A stretch of DNA of 64,000 nt from Pseudoips prasinana (taxonomy: Eukaryota > Arthropoda > Insecta > Lepidoptera > Nolidae), in assembly GCA_951640165.1 (NCBI GenBank), contig OX621252.1, positions 27,859,934 through 27,923,933 of the forward strand, written 5' to 3'. The notes under the pieces are model-generated. The model was not told the origin of the DNA, did no database searches, and saw nothing but the letters and a program-made list of their open reading frames with translations. Below, one piece after another: positions 8,255 through 20,167 of the stretch. Every line of letters begins with the position of its first letter. Position 1 is the first letter of the stretch. Both the position numbers and the translations under genes were made by a program.

Positions 8255-10934
8255 TATAAATAAATATAAAATAAAATAAATAAATAAATAAAAAAGGTTT
8301 TTATTCACGTAGACTTTAAAAAAGCGCTTGTAAATAGTCAGAACATGTTTTTAGTAATATAGTTGTATACATTAGATATTATTTCTAGTAACATAGATAT
8401 TTAGGTACATTTTGTATGAAAACATTTACAAAATTTATTTTATTACAGAAATGATATTTAGCTAGCTCGTATCAAGTTATTGTCAAGAGATTATGTTTAA
8501 TTATCTAGTTTAAGTCTAATATTTTTACTACATATTGTCAATGGTTCTGTCTATATTAAAGGTATTATTATTATGACGGACCTTGTGTTAATAACGACGG
8601 TCGCGCTTTAATGCTACCACCGGATCCAATGCGCCCCAACTGAGAAGACCCAGCGAAACAAACTCAGTGGGTTCATCTACTACCGGTTTCAACACGACCC
8701 AGTTGAGACGGTCCGGCGAAACATACTCAAGCGGGCATGAACACGGGATTTGGTCCAATTAGAGTAATTATTTAGTAGGCAAACACAATATATGCTCGAT
8801 CGGTTGTCTGAATGCTTATTATTTTAGATTATATTTAGGTATACAAAAGAAAAACTTCAAAACAATAACATTATTCATTTTGAGACAGAGTCAATAATTT
8901 TAAATTAAGTATATGATAGCAATCATTTACAGATAGTTCACGTTACACAGCAGATCAGTCATGTCTATATGGCTACAAGATCTCCAGCGAGCAATGTGCA
9001 GGTAGGAAGTGAGAGCCAGACGTCTTTGTCATCGATGTACTCTTTAGTGGTGTAATAACCCCTAGCCGTACACGTTTAATATGTGTTTTAAAACTTGTGT
9101 CAGGCAGATCAGTAATTTGAGTAGGAAGCTTGTTATAAAACCTAATACAATTTCCTAAAAATGATTTATTAGTTTTGCTTACTCTAAAGCCTGGCATGGC
9201 TAGTTTGTTTTTATTCCTAGTATTAATATTATGCAGTTCACTTTTCTTTTTATAATTATGAATATTTTTTCTAACAAACATTATATTCTGATATATATAT
9301 TCCGATGGCACAGTAAGTATATTTATTTCTTTGAACAAATTTCGCAAAGAATCGCGACTGCCTAAACCATAAATGGCTCTGACTGCTCTTTTCTGCAATA
9401 CAAAAATAGTACCTATGTCAGCCGCCGAACCCCACAGCAGAATGCCATACGACATAATGCTATGAAAGTACGCGAAATACACTAATCTAGCAGTTTGTTC
9501 ATCTGACAATTGCCTTATTTTCCAGACAGCATAGGAAGCCGAACTTAATTTACCTGCTAATTTTTCAATCTGAGGACCCCATTGCAATTTTGAATCAAGT
9601 GTCAATCCTAAAAATACGGTCGATGGGACTAAATCTAATATTTTCGCATTAAGTGCAACTGTTGGTACAATTTGAGTCACATTCGGCAATGAGAACCTGA
9701 TGCATTTAGTTTTCCCTGCATTTAACAAGAGATTATTTGCCGAAAACCATTCTGATATAAAGCTGAGTGTTTTATTATGCTCAATAAGATCTTTATCCTT
9801 TCTATTTACTTTAAATACGAGCGACGTATCATCAGCGAACAAAACTATCTCTGATACTTTCTCTACCAGATAAGGGAGATCATTTATATAAACTAGAAAT
9901 AAAAATGGGCCCAATATAGACCCCTGGGGCACCCCCATTTTCACAGGATGACGTGCCGAAGTGACACCGCCTATCGAAATCATCTGTTGTCGCCCCGATA
10001 AATAGGACATCACAAGATCAAGAGATGTGCCAGATATTCCATAGTACTTCAGTTTAACAACGAGCGTACGATGATCAACGCAATCGAAAGCCTTAGAGAG
10101 ATCACAGAAAACTCCCAGCGCATCCTGTGATCCCTCCCAAGCCTCCAATATTGACCTAATTAATGTGCAACCTGCATCCTGAGTAGAGCGGCCCCTTGTA
10201 AACCCGAACTGCTTGTTATGCAATATCTCATTCACGTTAAAGTGCGACAACATTTGGCTGAGCATCAGCTTTTCAAATATTTTACTTAAAGCTGGCAGTA
10301 TTGAGATAGGCCTATAATTCGTGGCATTTTTTGAACAACCTGCCTTGAAAATGGGTATTATCTTACTTATTTTCATTAAATCGGGAAAGACACCATCACT
10401 TATACAGCCATTGAAGATGGCTGCAAGGATTGTAGCAATGTTTAGTATGATTGATTCAATCGCTTTAACAGACAGTCCCCACAAATCTTCTGTGCCTTTC
10501 CTTTTAATACTCTTAAAAGCTTTTATAATATCATCACTTGTTACGGATTCAAAACTAAAGTTAGGTACAGTTTGTTTTACGCTTTGATTTAAAAAGAGTT
10601 CAGCCACATCTGGTGATGATGCGAGACACTTAGTAATATCCACGGGTATATTTGCAAAAGAGGCAGCTAAAAAATTGGCAATGGTAAGCTTGTCTGAAAC
10701 CAGTTCATCACCAATATTCAATACTAATGTTTGATCTCTTGATCTACTTTTACCAGTTTCAGTATTAATTATTTGCCAAGCTGATTTTATTTTATTATCA
10801 GATTTTTTAATTTTATCTCTTATATATAAAGATTTAGCTTGAATGCAAACCTTTTTAAAAATTTTTGAATAATTTCTAACATAATTAATAAAATTGACAT
10901 CAGGGTTATAGGACCTTCTGTCTAAACTACTTTA
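8255..10934 (-). mobile_element. 5'-truncated LINE with RT frame and full 3' UTR
   Basis: On the minus strand: open RT frame (10931-8973), a ~700-base 3' UTR, then AATAAAAACCTTTTTTATTT and a TTTA-type tail. The UTR sequence is shared with copies at 27340-29141, 31757-32222, 37020-37370, 44028-44245 and 55309-55737, so those are 3' fragments of this same family. The 55309 copy matches upstream of TTGGACCAAATCCCGTG, which ties the UTR to this ORF. The endonuclease domain and ORF1 are absent, as in typical incomplete target-primed reverse transcription. Confidence 0.8.
8973..10931 (-). CDS. LINE reverse transcriptase frame (truncated)
   Basis: Open from a stop at 10934-10932 down to TAG at 8975-8973, about 652 codons; no start codon is implied because the element is 5' truncated. 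RT motifs in order: NYRPISILP, QFGFTRGRST, CDLSKAFDCVDH, GVPQGSILGP, VLFADDTS (the YxDD-box equivalent), then the post-RT segment VLQKRAVRAIYG and FYNKLPTQI. The C-terminal pattern fits the CR1/L2/Jockey side of the LINE tree; I cannot fix the clade. Residues upstream of the RT (RRSYNPDVNFINY, SAWQIINTETG) are the usual linker after the endonuclease. No internal stop, so the copy is young. Confidence 0.85.
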   Translation of the reverse strand, partial: SSLDRRSYNPDVNFINYVRNYSKIFKKVCIQAKSLYIRDKIKKSDNKIKSAWQIINTETGKSRSRDQTLVLNIGDELVSDKLTIANFLAASFANIPVDITKCLASSPDVAELFLNQSVKQTVPNFSFESVTSDDIIKAFKSIKRKGTEDLWGLSVKAIESIILNIATILAAIFNGCISDGVFPDLMKISKIIPIFKAGCSKNATNYRPISILPALSKIFEKLMLSQMLSHFNVNEILHNKQFGFTRGRSTQDAGCTLIRSILEAWEGSQDALGVFCDLSKAFDCVDHRTLVVKLKYYGISGTSLDLVMSYLSGRQQMISIGGVTSARHPVKMGVPQGSILGPFLFLVYINDLPYLVEKVSEIVLFADDTSLVFKVNRKDKDLIEHNKTLSFISEWFSANNLLLNAGKTKCIRFSLPNVTQIVPTVALNAKILDLVPSTVFLGLTLDSKLQWGPQIEKLAGKLSSASYAVWKIRQLSDEQTARLVYFAYFHSIMSYGILLWGSAADIGTIFVLQKRAVRAIYGLGSRDSLRNLFKEINILTVPSEYIYQNIMFVRKNIHNYKKKSELHNINTRNKNKLAMPGFRVSKTNKSFLGNCIRFYNKLPTQITDLPDTSFKTHIKRVRLGVITPLKSTSMTKTSGSHFLPAHCSLEIL

Positions 10935-11340
10935 AGCCTATTTTCAGTTAATTTTAGACACAGGTCATTTTAAAACTTCGACAGCTGAAACTATATAAAA
11001 CTATAAGCACTTAACAACTAAGTTTGCCTAAGTCCAAGTTACTAATTTCTTTGTCTATTGAATGAGTCCAGTTCAGTTAGTCAATAGAAACAAGGGCTCT
11101 TTCTCGTTTTAATCTGAAGTAAACTTTTAAATTAATTCAACTTGTTATTTTGTAACTACTTGAATCGAAACAGTTTTAAACAAAATTAAATCAAAAATAG
11201 ATCCCAACTGATAGTAAGAGGTTAACGTATCTTATATAACACTTGAGACTTACTTCGCATCACTACCCGTTTCGGATCTCCTCCCATTTCATTCTTCTTT
11301 CCACACCATTGGCGCTTTACTGACTCCCAGCATCACATTA
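10935..11340. other. gene-free stretch
   Basis: No gene or repeat recognised, apart from a short (ATC)n run at its end leading into the SINE at 11341. Confidence 0.35.
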
Positions 11341-11540
11341 TCAGCATCATCATCATCATCATATCACCCAAATGACGTCCACTACTCGATAAAGGCAAAA
11401 GATTTCCACAACGGAATTGGTTGTCCGTCATTTGGAGGGATATGCCATAATCGCTACGCTTGGCAGATGGGTTGGCAATCGCAGTATGATGGTCATAGTA
11501 CACCGAGAGACGCTACTGCCACCTCTACCTCCCATGGGTA
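11341..11540 (-). repeat. SINE with RTE-type tail (family N)
   Basis: On the plus strand, (ATC)n then GACGTCCACTACTCGATAAA, ATGCCATAATCGC, TTGGCAGATGGGTTGG, CAGTATGATGGTCATAGTAC and GAGACGCTACTGCC. Copies at 22983, 36960, 39000, 44300, 48265 and 53795. In sense orientation the family ends in the RTE-type GGCCTTTGTCC tail plus (TGA)n. Confidence 0.65.
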
Positions 11541-11689
11541 ACATTTTACATTTAGAAAACGTAATTTTTTCCTTCTTTTTTGCTCCTTTTTTGTTCATAT
11601 GAATAAATAATGTTATTCTGGTGATATTTCATACTTTTGGCCAGTGTCGACAGAGTCAGGCCATCCGCGCAACTTACTTTTGCAGAGAT

Positions 11690-11890
11690 CACCATCAGAT
11701 TTGCTACGGCGTAGCAGTGTTGTTCTAGAGAGGTAACCATCAGGTGGCTACAACTGTAATGCGCTCCGGCGACGGAAAAAAAACATCATTGTAGTAGATT
11801 TGCTACGGCGTGACGTAGCTGTGTTGTTTTACAGAGGTAACCATCAGGTGATTACTTCTAAATCTGTAACGCGCTCCATCGTAGCAATAT
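11690..11890 (+). repeat. two-unit tandem repeat, about 100 bp each
   Basis: GATTTGCTACGGCG, GTGTTGTT, GAGGTAACCATCAGGTG and AATGCGCTCC occur twice (11697-11775 and 11799-11883) with small differences. Confidence 0.65.
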
Positions 11891-12539
11891 TGATATCTAG
11901 GAAATAACATGAGTTATTATATCGGTGGCGCGGCGCGGTGAATCAATAGACTTCACCATACATACATACACATACGTAATATAGAGTTTGAATTAGTCTC
12001 AGCAACTAAGTAACAAGTACAGCGATTTAAGTAATTCGTTTTCATCGTTCCATTTAGTTATTCCAATCTTTTTAAGTCACTATATTAAAAAGAATAAAAT
12101 CGCGAATTTGTTCGCATTAGAAACATAGTAATAAACGATTTTACCAGAATAGAAATGATTTTTTTTGTTTATTGTAATTCAATAACAATTTCTGACGGTG
12201 GACAGTGATTACTTAAAACCCTGATTAAAATGAAACTATTTACTTACCTCTTTCGTGACAACTCCTTTAGGCCTTTATAGGGTATTCCGTATGTTCCTTA
12301 TTTATTCGTTTTTAACTTTATTTCAAGCCAATAGAACTGTTTTCTATATATATATTAATTAACATCCCAATTAGCATTTACGAGATAAAGTAGAAGCACA
12401 GAGTCGTTATAAGATAAAAGGCTTTTTTTAAACCACAATTCCCGTACCAGAGTTATACATACCTGTATCGAGGAGGATACACAAACACGCAGGTACCAAA
12501 GTATACCTACACCCAGATAAACCGTTTAAGATATATATC
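11891..12539. other. gene-free AT-rich stretch
   Basis: No gene or repeat family recognised. Confidence 0.35.
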
Positions 12540-13300
12540 CTTTAACGTCACGGACGAGGTCTGTCTAGACCCCACGCGATGTTTTTAACCGTATTTTTTC
12601 AAATTGACATGCAACGGTCACGTGCTTTCGGCTAATCTCAGGCTCCACAGAGGCTCTCAACAGGTGGACGTACGTCGCGTTTCCGCTAATGTAAGCACAT
12701 AATTTACATACCTGTGGACCCCACCCGTGATTGTACGTAGTTACTATTTTCAATGTATTTTTGTTTATGTTTGGTTCCTTTTCAAAGTTAACGTTGTATA
12801 TCAGCAAAAATGAGTCGCCAGCTCTCAGAAAACACCATTGCACACATTCTACAGGATTTTAGTGATACTGATAGCAAAGATCAAGACACGACACAAATTA
12901 TAGATGATAAATGTACTGCACGATAGCAATATTGAGGCGATGTCATTTTTGTGTTCTTATAAAAAAACACATTTTTTCTTTTTGGTTCTTATTTTATAAG
13001 AAAATTATAATTTACTCAGAAGTTAATTATTTTGTTAGATTTTAACACATAAGTAAAGTGCCTTGAAAATCATATATGTACGGGAGGCGATTTTGTAAAA
13101 TGTTTCTTAATGTCAAAATACTGACTTTATTAGTTATAATAAATACTTCAAATAAATATTAATATGTATTTTCTTATAATCTGAATTCAAATTTAAGTAA
13201 TTTTTAAAAATATTAAAAATATTAATTGTACATGTCAAATAATTTTGGGGATACTTCTGGACCCCGCGCGTGACGGAACGTTACCTAAAAGAGCGCGTGT
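12540..13300 (+). mobile_element. possible piggyBac-type remnant
   Basis: A plus-strand frame at 12810-12926 (MSRQLSENTIAHILQDF, DTDSKDQDTT, stop) resembles the acidic N-terminus of piggyBac transposases. The rest of a transposase is missing. The flanks hold imperfect inverted matches: TTAACGTCACGGACGAGGTC near 12541 and the reverse complement of GTGACGGAACGTTA near 13270. Only the left side has an adjoining TTAA. I read it as an internally deleted copy, with real doubt. Confidence 0.35.
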
Positions 13301-13330
13301 ACTTAGAGGTTAAATCTAGGGACAATCTAG

Positions 13331-13592
13331 GGACAATATCTAGGGACAGTGTCACACAGATCAACCTAGCCCCAAACTAAGCAAAGCTTGTACTATGGGT
13401 ACCAGGCGACGATATACATACTTATATAGATAGATAAATACTTAAATACATAGAAAACATCCATGACTCAGAAACAAATATTCGTGCTCATCACACAAAT
13501 ATTTGCACTTACCGGGATTCGAACCCGGGACCACCAGCTTCGTAGGCAGGAGCACTACCAACTAGGCTACGATGACCGTCAAATATACTATT
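13331..13592 (-). repeat. tRNA-derived SINE (family B)
   Basis: Reverse of the 6318-6575 copy: CAGTGTCACACAGATCAACC at one end, GGGATTCGAACCCGGGACC (reverse B box) and CAACTAGGCTACGATGACCG at the head. The plus-strand frame crossing it is a shadow. Confidence 0.8.
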
Positions 13593-13690
13593 ACACAAAT
13601 ATTTGTCATGTGCGGGGATTGAACCATACATACGAGGGCGCTGAAGTGGTAGCGAGGTGACTTTCTTAACCACTACGCCATATGTGCATT
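13593..13690 (-). repeat. second tRNA-like SINE head
   Basis: CACAAATATTTGTCATGTGC, GGGGATTGAACCATACAT and CTTAACCACTACGCCATA form a reverse tRNA-like head directly next to the family B copy. It is degraded and too short to be a tRNA gene. Confidence 0.45.
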
Positions 13691-14117
13691 CGATCTATTT
13701 TCAATATCTAGCAATGATTCTGAATAACAATAAACATTAATAATATTTGAAACGATCATTATCAAAATCCCTGTATACTTACTTTTTTCTTACATTATCG
13801 TATGGGCAGTGGTTACCCTAGTTTGAGAGTTGTTCAAGCCGCCTCTAACATGGCCCTATAGGCCTCTAACATGGCTTATTGACTGTTGCCCAACTACACC
13901 AACCGGAACCAACAGCAAAAGCACCGAGACGGTCGAAATTAAACCACTTTTACGGTCACCCATCTATAGACTGGCTGCGTGCATAGGTGCTTTACCTCAC
14001 TGATCACTTACGGACTGATAAACACAACTGCTAAACTACTAACGGGTAAAATACACAACTAACTTTCTGAAAGTCAGTCCAACATTGACCAAAATATGAA
14101 ATCTGCGTAGGTACGTA
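13691..14117. other. no feature seen
   Basis: Contains a short direct repeat GGCCTCTAACATGGC.. near 13850-13880; otherwise nothing recognised. Confidence 0.35.
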
Positions 14118-14253
14118 CAGACGCCAGCACATCAAGCTAACCAAATCTGTCAAATTTCCTCAATATAAAGTGAAACCTTATGCTTATGTGATAAAGTTGA
14201 AAATCTATAAAATAAATTTGACAGATTGGGGTAGCTGGATGTGCTAGCGTTTG
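14118..14253. mobile_element. MITE-1, TA-flanked palindromic element (136 bp)
   Basis: Terminal inverted repeats start CAGACGCCAGCACATC and extend into AATCTGTCAAATTT; both ends are bordered by TA (14116-14117, 14254-14255). Copies at 16114-16248, 20559-20688 and, interrupted, 27263-29204. TA duplication and length suggest a Tc1/mariner-mobilised MITE (inference). Confidence 0.85.
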
Positions 14254-14705
14254 TACTACATTCCTTCTAACAGGTACAAACCCACTTATTGGAAAAGTGA
14301 TACAAATATAGTGAAAACTTTTAGTAGGAAATGAAACATCAAAAGCGAACGTTTTCGAATATTTCCATTTATTTTCGTTTCCAATAGTTTAGTGAAAACA
14401 TTCCGACAGTTAGAGAGACTCCATTTTAAACTATTTACAATAATTATTTAACGTATAAACGTAATAATGTTAATTATAAAATTATTAACTAGCAACGTAA
14501 TAGGATATTTTATATCCGCTAAAATTAAACATTGCAAAAATTTAAAAATTTTAACTATTTATCTTTTAGTGTAATTGTGTAACTACCAATTGTCCAAATG
14601 TTCGATGATTACTTCGTGCCATATTTTATGACTGGGTACCTCCTGTGAATGGTTTACCAATATTTTTTATACATTTTATAAGCCTTGTATAATTCCCACA
14701 TTGTA

Positions 14706-14827
14706 CACACGGCTACATATAAAGCTATACATTTCCAATATAAGCTGACCTCTCATTGTATGGAAATCCTATACAACACAAGATCAGCTTATACTGGAAA
14801 TGTATAGTAGTGATGTGTAGTCGTGTG
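14706..14827. mobile_element. MITE-2, TA-flanked palindromic element (122 bp)
   Basis: Ends CACACGGCTACA and its complement TGTAGTCGTGTG, with inner TACATTTCCAATATAAGCTG inverted later; flanked by TA on both sides. Copies at 32356-32476 and 56158-56279 of nearly identical length. Confidence 0.85.
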
Positions 14828-16113
14828 TACCTTTACACCCTTATTTTCGAGGCCTCCTATAGGCCTAACAAATTCTATTATTTGCGTTGACAAGGATAAT
14901 ATATACATATTAAAATATATATATTATTCAAATTTATATGCCATGTAAATTAAATAATATTAATAATATAAGTATCTAAGATTAAGTTAACAAAATAGTA
15001 AGGCTTAAGTACCAATAGGTTGTGTTTTATGGTTTCACCATATAAATTAATTAACTAAGGCATCTTATATAATATAACTACTAATTAATTGATTTATCGC
15101 GTGACGCTGCGGCATGCGCTTCCACGTTTTAATGAAATCCAAAACAATCTACAATCTGCTCCGTGCAGTCTGTATTTAAAACGCTGAACCGCGTGCTTAA
15201 CGTCACGATAGTGCGCGTTTTCAATTTTGCGATCTTCTGTGCTTACTAACTTTCTAAACAATCTTCAAATAAAAAAATATTCTTAATATTCAATGCAATG
15301 AAAACGAATGAAAATTACACAGAATACAAGTACGATCATGAAATAAATATAAAATGACAAATGTCATTTACCGGTCGAATAGGTTTGCACTTTAACGTTC
15401 GCTTCAGTTCACTTGATAAGTATAATTCTAGCACTTTATAGATCAACCACTTAAACACAGAATATTCATAAGTCTTCCAATCTTGAATAAGTAAACTTGG
15501 AGTTAATACATAAAGATTTTCTCTTTTATTTGTAAATCTGCTCGCTCTTTATTGGAAATACCTTCTATGTAAGTTGGTCTTTATATTTTTATAGTCAACT
15601 TTACGTACAGTCAAGTGTTTCTCACATTGTCCCCGATTCTATGCAAGACCTACTAAACTAATATAAATTTCTTTCTAATGTATTTCTTATGAAAGGGCAA
15701 AGCATCTATAGGTGTATCAATTTAGTAATGACGAACAAAACTGAGCATAACTAATCGTCTCGTTATAACCTGCCGACTTGCCGACCGATTATTTGGCCAG
15801 TGCGCGTATTAGTGTACACTTTTAGTAGTTTGACAGCTCTATGTTTGCCCTGTTCTTTTAATACGCGCTATATTAGAAAAAGGTTGAATGACTTTTTTTA
15901 AATAGTATTTCTTTGAGTTTTTATCCAATACTTTTCACAGTTGCTAGCTATATATTAAACAGAAAAAGGCATACATGATATGGGCATTACGATAGAACAA
16001 TTTTTATGTATTGACGTGAAATATTTTATTGATTTTGGAAAAAATAAAAAGTACTTTACTGTCTTTATTAAAAAAAAATCTATTGCCTAATTAACACTTA
16101 CCACTTCTTTATA
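14828..16113. other. gene-free stretch with a CpG-richer patch
   Basis: Mostly AT-rich. At about 15095-15235 CpG density rises and GTATTTAAAACGC (a TATA-like box) is followed about 30 bases later by CGTCACGATAGTGCGCG. A promoter or eroded repeat are both possible; no linked exon was found. Confidence 0.3.
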
Positions 16114-16248
16114 CAGACGCCAGCACATCCAGCTACCTCAATCTGTCAAATTTCTTTAATCGATTTTCAACTATATGCCATAAGTATAAAGTTCACTTTC
16201 AATTGGGGACATTTGACAGATTGGGGTAGTTTGATGTGCTGGCTTCAA
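16114..16248. mobile_element. MITE-1 copy
   Basis: CAGACGCCAGCACATCC at the left, GATGTGCTGGC with decayed terminal bases at the right, TA on both sides. Confidence 0.8.
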
Positions 16249-17664
16249 TAAAGCACAAGTTCTTCTTTATTTTATCTCCGTATAAATATTCAGATTTCCC
16301 GCGCACACTTACGAGTATATATTAGAAACAAAAGTAATCATTATAGCGTCATGCTTTGGTTTCTACTATTTATCCTAAAACAATCTAGCTGAACAAAGTT
16401 TCGGGGAGAACTACTAATATGATAAAAACGTGGGTGTTCCAAGGTGCCCCAGCATAAAGTTTGAACACATATAATTTTATTGTTCTAAAACTTTGCAGAC
16501 AATATTCGCTAAGCGTTATCATCTGTCATTTCCATACAATTGCTTTGACGTGTAATTATACTTTCATAGGGGTGAGGACATGGGAAAAGCGTGAGCGGCA
16601 GCGGGGCCGGTCAGCTTTCATAAAAATCACATTTATGCTACGTCATGATTAAAAAAAAATCTTAACGTAAATAATCGTGTGCATTATGTTTTTAATCGTG
16701 TTGTAACTTCGAATTACTATAACAATATGATTTTAAATGATGTTTTGTTTTTGTTACAGATCATTATAAAGCACAACTCTTAATAATGACAATGTCGCAT
16801 TTTTGTTCTTTGACAGAATTTATCTAGATCGTTGTCGTAGTTTATGATAGTAACTATAATTGGCAGTGAAAAAAAATGTGAAGGCTTGTGAATGAAATCG
16901 ATTGATACTTATCCAAGATATGAAGAGAAAAAAGGACGCAATATTAGTTAAGCCAGTGAACAGTCTTTCCCACCATTTCTTGCTCAAAGTTCGCTATTCA
17001 ATTTGTTTAGTAGAATATTGCGCGGTCTAACTTAAATCGAAATTACTAATCGAATCCGATAAATAATACGATTCATACTATCGATATTAATATAATTAAT
17101 TCTATAAAAATGGCATAGGAATAAAAATTAACATGCATCGTCGTTATTCTATTAATGTCTGCGAAATAAGTTATCACTGATCTGATGAGGTCATGTCAAC
17201 CGAAGGCAATCGCTATTCTCTTACAATTGTGTTTGTTATATGTAACGATTGACTACGAACTTTTACTAAGAATTACTATTCGTTACTTGCAAAACTCAGT
17301 TTTTCTTCGTCACCTATAAATATTAATCGCCATATCTCTCGCTTCCGCTTTTAATATCCCCGCAGCTTAAACCATTCACAGGTAGGTTTTAGTAAGTCAT
17401 GTGGCCCATTATTCACGGCGTTAACATCACTTTAAGACACAAATAGGATTATAACCGTTATAATACAAAACATATTTACATTGTTACTGTATGTACAAAA
17501 TCTTAATGGACAAATTAATGGGAACTATAATATAAGGAGCTTGTCTTTTGTTCATTTCAGTGTGGTTTAAGAAACGCTGATACATTACCTATTTCGAACT
17601 GGAGTTATACGGTACAAATATGTACAAAAAAGTATACTGGCTTGGGTGAATCATTATAACCGCT
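16249..17664. other. gene-free AT-rich stretch
   Basis: No gene or repeat family recognised. The short frame at 16461-16652 has no visible domain. Confidence 0.35.
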
Positions 17665-18010
17665 AAGAGTTTTTTTTTTCCTTAGGAAGCAGACGAGCTA
17701 GCGGCCCACCTGATGCTAACTGGTAACCGCTGCTCATAGACATTCGCAATACCAGGGGGCACAGCAAACCGCTGCCTACCGTGATATTAGTACTCTTTTT
17801 AAACCTCGTTTGAAGAAGGGCATGTCGTAGCGCTGGGAAAATACCGCAGCAGGTAATTCATTCCAGAGCCGGCACGTACGTGGGATGTATGAACGCTAAA
17901 AGCGAACCGTGCTTGACGATATCGCTTCCAGGTGATACGGATGAACCTTACTGCGAGTGCACGTGGTCCAATGATAAAAAAGGGACGGTAGCACCAGCTC
18001 AAACAGTTCC
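17665..18010 (+). repeat. lepidopteran dispersed repeat (GCAGACGAGC ... AACCTCGTTTGAAGAAG)
   Basis: GGAAGCAGACGAGCTAGCGG, CCACCTGATGCTAACTGG, AAACCTCGTTTGAAGAAGGG, CATGTCGTAGCGCTGGG. I recognise this as a common lepidopteran interspersed repeat from memory; its class is not certain. The reverse frame here is a shadow. Confidence 0.55.
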
Positions 18011-18660
18011 TCAGAGCATTTTATGAGTATATTGTATTTTTGGTTGACAGAAAACCTTCCCTCTCCATCACAATCCAGTTATATACTAAGTTCATAATAA
18101 TTTAGGCTGGTATAAATAAAAAGTTGTGCCTAGTTCAGAGATTCCGAAAGAATTTAGGCTGGTCTCTTAATGCAAAATTGTGCCTTGTTTGGAGATGTTT
18201 TTAGTAACTACTGCATGACTTAGATAATCGTACTGGCCTGTATTGCGTTGTCAGGGCGATCCTATCGGTACCTGTAACACCGGTTGATTTATGGCAATAG
18301 AGGGAAGTGTTTGTTGTCTTGGTTGCGGTCAAAAATTATGATGGAGTAGTTATTCTCACCACACTCGTTGCTTTTATATTAATAAAGATTTGATTTGATC
18401 CTTACATTTCAGAAAAGGAAAGCTTTTATTGTTTCAATGTAAGCAGCCCATTTACTTTTTTATTAAATTTAGAAGGAAATCGTAGGATTCCTAAACGATA
18501 TTTAACGAACTTACTTTAGTAATTACTTACTATCATCATCGAAATAATTGCAACTAATTTAGTTTTGAAATAAGGGAGACGAAGTTATTAAAAGATAGTT
18601 TGTATATTTTATGGAGACGTAAACGAAATGGACTTACATTGAAATTATGCTAATATAAAA
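18011..18660. other. gene-free stretch
   Basis: A short direct repeat (TTTAGGCTGGT, TTGTGCCT) occurs twice around 18102-18190. Nothing else recognised. Confidence 0.35.
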
Positions 18661-18860
18661 CTTTGAATGTGAGTGTTACGAATCAAACCTTTTTGGGAAC
18701 ACTTTATATTCAAAATTCTTTTGTTATTGTAAATTTTATAATACCTTAATGCCCATACACAGCTTTGCCCATTTTAATAAATCATAGTTTCTACTATTAC
18801 CAGCGAACTATTATATGTTTAATTTCCTTCCGATATTTAATAATGAGGTTATAATTTGTC
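18661..18860 (+). repeat. copy of the 56343-56785 repeat
   Basis: GTGTTACGAATCAAACC, GGGAACACTTTATATTC, AATAAATCATAGTTTC and TATGTTTAATTTCCTTCCG match 56415-56460 and 56700-56770 in order. Confidence 0.6.
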
Positions 18861-19890
18861 TTTTAAACAAAGACTTGATACTATTGAAAAATTCAAGAGG
18901 CCTCATAATGGGTTTCAATAGGTAAACAGCCTACTAAATGTATTTTTTTTGTTTTTATTTATCCTTTTTTTTGTTTGTTTAAGTACAGAAATGAACAAAA
19001 GAATCAAGACAATAAATTATCACATTTGAGTGATTATGTTAATACCTAGAATATCAGTTTCATACTAATTAAAGTAGGAAATATTAGTCCAATTTTCAAC
19101 ACATTTCAATCCAAAAGTTAAACAGTATATTGATATTTATATAACTAGTATACAAACCTGGTTTTGCATAACTTCACAACCATTTATAAACTGAAATTTC
19201 ATAAATTTAAAAACAATATCGTTATTCGATTTTACACAGTTTTAACATTTTCGGGTATAAATAGTGTTCAAATGTATATAACTAGAGTTTATAGTTTATA
19301 TTTACAGACTTGATTTACAAACGGATTTTTAACAAAATTTTCAATTATTTTATCCTACCTAATCGGAATTCGACTAACAATAATATCAAGTACATACTCT
19401 ATCAGTGTTGCTTGATAAAGTTACTATTATTGACTATCTTTAATCTTTGAAATAATTGCATACATTAAAACTATCCGTAACTAATTGAAACAAAACCTTA
19501 ACAGCCTGTACATTAATAACTTCCGATATTTCGAAAGATATAAAAAGTTTGCACTAGCGTAAAAGTTATTACTTCAATTACATTCATGTAAAGTACAAAT
19601 TGCACCAAATTCTTACAAAATCACTAAATCAAATAAAATAATCTTGAACTTACACAAGCATTTTAATAAACGGAAAACTGAGAGCTTTCTGTGGAGACAA
19701 AGAACTATTTGTCTCTTCGCTTAAGAGTGGTGTAATGAAGAGGCTGCTATGTGGCGTCATCTTTTATCAGAGCCATTTTAATTTCATAGGAGTTACCGCG
19801 TTTTAAATCATTCTCGCAAACGATAATTAAAGGTGGGTACTTTACTATGCCAGACATAGCAGTCATAATAAATAAAATAATAATGTCGTT
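18861..19890. other. gene-free AT-rich stretch
   Basis: No gene or repeat family recognised. Confidence 0.35.
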
Positions 19891-20167
19891 CTAGCCGATT
19901 TCGACCTCGCCGGCCAGTCTTAATGGAGACTAACCACCTGCATAAGTGTCTGCGCAAATACACGGGATGTCAGGTACAGGACCGACGGCTTTACGTGCTC
20001 TCAGAATCACGTGAGTGAAATCGCCAACTCCCAGGCTTCGGGTAGATACTGAGATATTTTCTTAACAGAAAAATAACCCAAAAACAGGGTTTTGGCCTGA
20101 CCCAGGATTTGAACCCAGGAGCTCATAATCTGCGGATGAACACGCTACCACACCACTAGACCACTGA
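19891..20167 (-). repeat. tRNA-derived SINE (family A)
   Basis: CCGGCCAGTCTTAATGGAGA at the 3' side, ACCCAGGATTTGAACCCAGG as reverse B box, CACCACTAGACCACTG as reverse head. Confidence 0.75.

Noticed and set aside
13463..13660. Small plus-strand gene
   Set aside because: The frame runs through SINE family B in antisense and a second tRNA-like head; the protein has no domain.
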